A stretch of 64,000 bases of DNA from Wujia chipingensis. GTDB lineage: Bacteria > Bacillota > Clostridia > Lachnospirales > Lachnospiraceae. Below are positions 63,315 to 64,000 of this stretch, piece by piece. The stretch's first letter is position 1. Every line of letters starts with the position of its first letter. The stretch is taken from contig NZ_CP060632.1 of assembly GCF_014337155.1 (NCBI RefSeq), positions 1,185,001 through 1,249,000 on the forward strand, read 5' to 3'. The notes under the pieces were generated by a model that did no database searches, had not been told where the DNA came from, and saw only the letters and a list, made by a program, of their open reading frames with translations. Made by a program: the position numbers and the translations under genes.

Positions 63315-64000
63315 GTGACTACAAACAAAATACTTTTTTTAAGAAACTTGAATGATGAAGAACCGGAAAACTGGCAAAAATTTTGGAAAAGTTTTAATGC
63401 TTGGTTTGGATCAGATGCATTGAATAAAAATTTCATTAAGGATGAATACATATATTACAATAGTGGCTGGAATGGTGGAACATATGAATTAAATATTGAT
63501 ATGGAGCAGGAATATAACATTGAATATGGAGAGTCATATTCAGGTTTTAATATGTATGTAGATTATGAAAGTATTAAAAAGTTTGTAGAGATTGCATTTA
63601 GTAGATGGATAAAAAAAGAACAGCGATATGCATATACGATTAAGGTAAATGAACTTTTAAAAAAATTTGATTTGTCTTATAGGCTGAATCAAGGGAAATT
63701 AGCAAGAATAGGAGATCAGGATTTAGAATCGATTTCTAAAGTTAATGATATTAAATTGAATAAAGGTGATAGAGTATATTCTGCGTTTGAGACGTATACA
63801 ATCAGTGAATTTATTGCTCAAGGAGGTAATGGTAAGGTATATAAAGCAGAGGATTCTAGAAATAGAATAATAGCAATTAAAGTAGTATTGAGGGAACAGG
63901 GGAGTAAACTTGCAAGATTTAGTAATGAGATTAATTTTTGTGAAAGAAACCAAAATAAAAACATTATTGAAATCTATGATCATGGGACCATAGGTAATAA
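63315..64000 (+). CDS. Protein with Abi-like N-terminus and Ser/Thr kinase domain, 3' truncated
   Basis: A frame open from GTG 63315 (ribosome site TAGGAGTG) to the window end, 228 codons seen. The first 145 residues, rich in Tyr, Trp and Asn, end in a YRLNQGKLARIG element that resembles N-terminal domains of abortive-infection proteins (low certainty). From about residue 165 a protein kinase starts: YTISEFIAQGGNGKVYKAED (Gly loop) and IIAIKVVL (the invariant Lys). The rest lies outside the window. In type 1 BREX, brxL normally comes after pglZ; here a kinase takes that place. PglW kinases belong to type 2 BREX and are far larger, so this is probably something else. Confidence 0.75.
   Translation, partial: MTTNKILFLRNLNDEEPENWQKFWKSFNAWFGSDALNKNFIKDEYIYYNSGWNGGTYELNIDMEQEYNIEYGESYSGFNMYVDYESIKKFVEIAFSRWIKKEQRYAYTIKVNELLKKFDLSYRLNQGKLARIGDQDLESISKVNDIKLNKGDRVYSAFETYTISEFIAQGGNGKVYKAEDSRNRIIAIKVVLREQGSKLARFSNEINFCERNQNKNIIEIYDHGTIGN

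Noticed and set aside
49349..64000. Type 2 BREX (Pgl) classification because a kinase is present
   Set aside because: BrxA, BrxB and the order brxC-pglX-pglZ define a type 1-like locus; the kinase is too small in its N-terminal part and in the wrong place to be PglW.

Overview
The window reads as chromosome of a Gram-positive, low-to-mid GC anaerobic Clostridia, most likely a Lachnospiraceae-type gut bacterium. The grounds are: consensus -35/-10 promoters, strong AGGAGG ribosome sites, a CIRCE-controlled hrcA-grpE-dnaK-dnaJ operon, the Firmicutes pairs Asp23/FakA-RecG and RsmD-CoaD-YlbJ-TmcAL, a glycogen branching enzyme, a GH5 cellulase, COG1313 radical SAM and DUF3737 proteins. No species is named, because no marker here is diagnostic.

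Core part (1-45.4 kb). The tail of a DUF1015 gene and glgB are followed by an MscS channel. Next comes a zinc-type module: two CobW-family GTPases, the second fused to a YcgQ-like C-terminal domain, and a complete metal ABC importer (ATPase, permease, His-rich lipoprotein). An HtrA-like protease is followed by the heat-shock operon and prmA. A signalling island comes next: a membrane Ser/Thr kinase, two LytTR regulators whose receiver domains both lack the phospho-acceptor Asp (the second carries an FHA domain), and a 53-residue zinc-ribbon peptide. Housekeeping genes follow: rsmE, a cysteine desulfurase with thiI, a DMT transporter, a radical SAM protein, tex, rpmB, asp23, a fakA-like gene, recG, GH5, rsmD, coaD, and convergent ylbJ and tmcAL. 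The last core stretch holds a second DMT transporter, a MerR-type promoter driving DUF3737 and a MalY/PatB lyase, a Nudix hydrolase, a MATE exporter behind a structured leader with a terminator, and a divergent WYL regulator.

Transition and accessory part (45.4-64 kb). Just after the WYL gene lies what looks like the 5' half of a tRNA-Arg(ACG) gene, cut at the anticodon loop. Beyond it are small poorly characterised genes: an Ada-like zinc-site protein, a short peptide deformylase homologue with a changed motif 1, two duplicated TM/zinc-finger/Ser-rich/Asp-rich proteins flanking a SprT-like metalloprotein, and an acidic EF-hand protein. From 49.3 kb to the end runs a type-1-like BREX phage defence locus: brxA, brxB, brxC, pglX, pglZ. 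Between pglX and pglZ sit a PF10137-type TIR-like gene, a decayed ORF and an AlbA_2-type regulator. After pglZ comes an unfinished gene with a protein kinase domain.

How the parts may work together. The metal GTPases and ABC importer form one zinc uptake and allocation operon. The kinase, FHA-LytTR and zinc-ribbon genes suggest signalling through phospho-threonine binding rather than receiver aspartyl phosphorylation. The BREX locus carries cargo that may act as second-layer defence or as regulation. All functional statements come from sequence motifs read by eye; no database search was possible.
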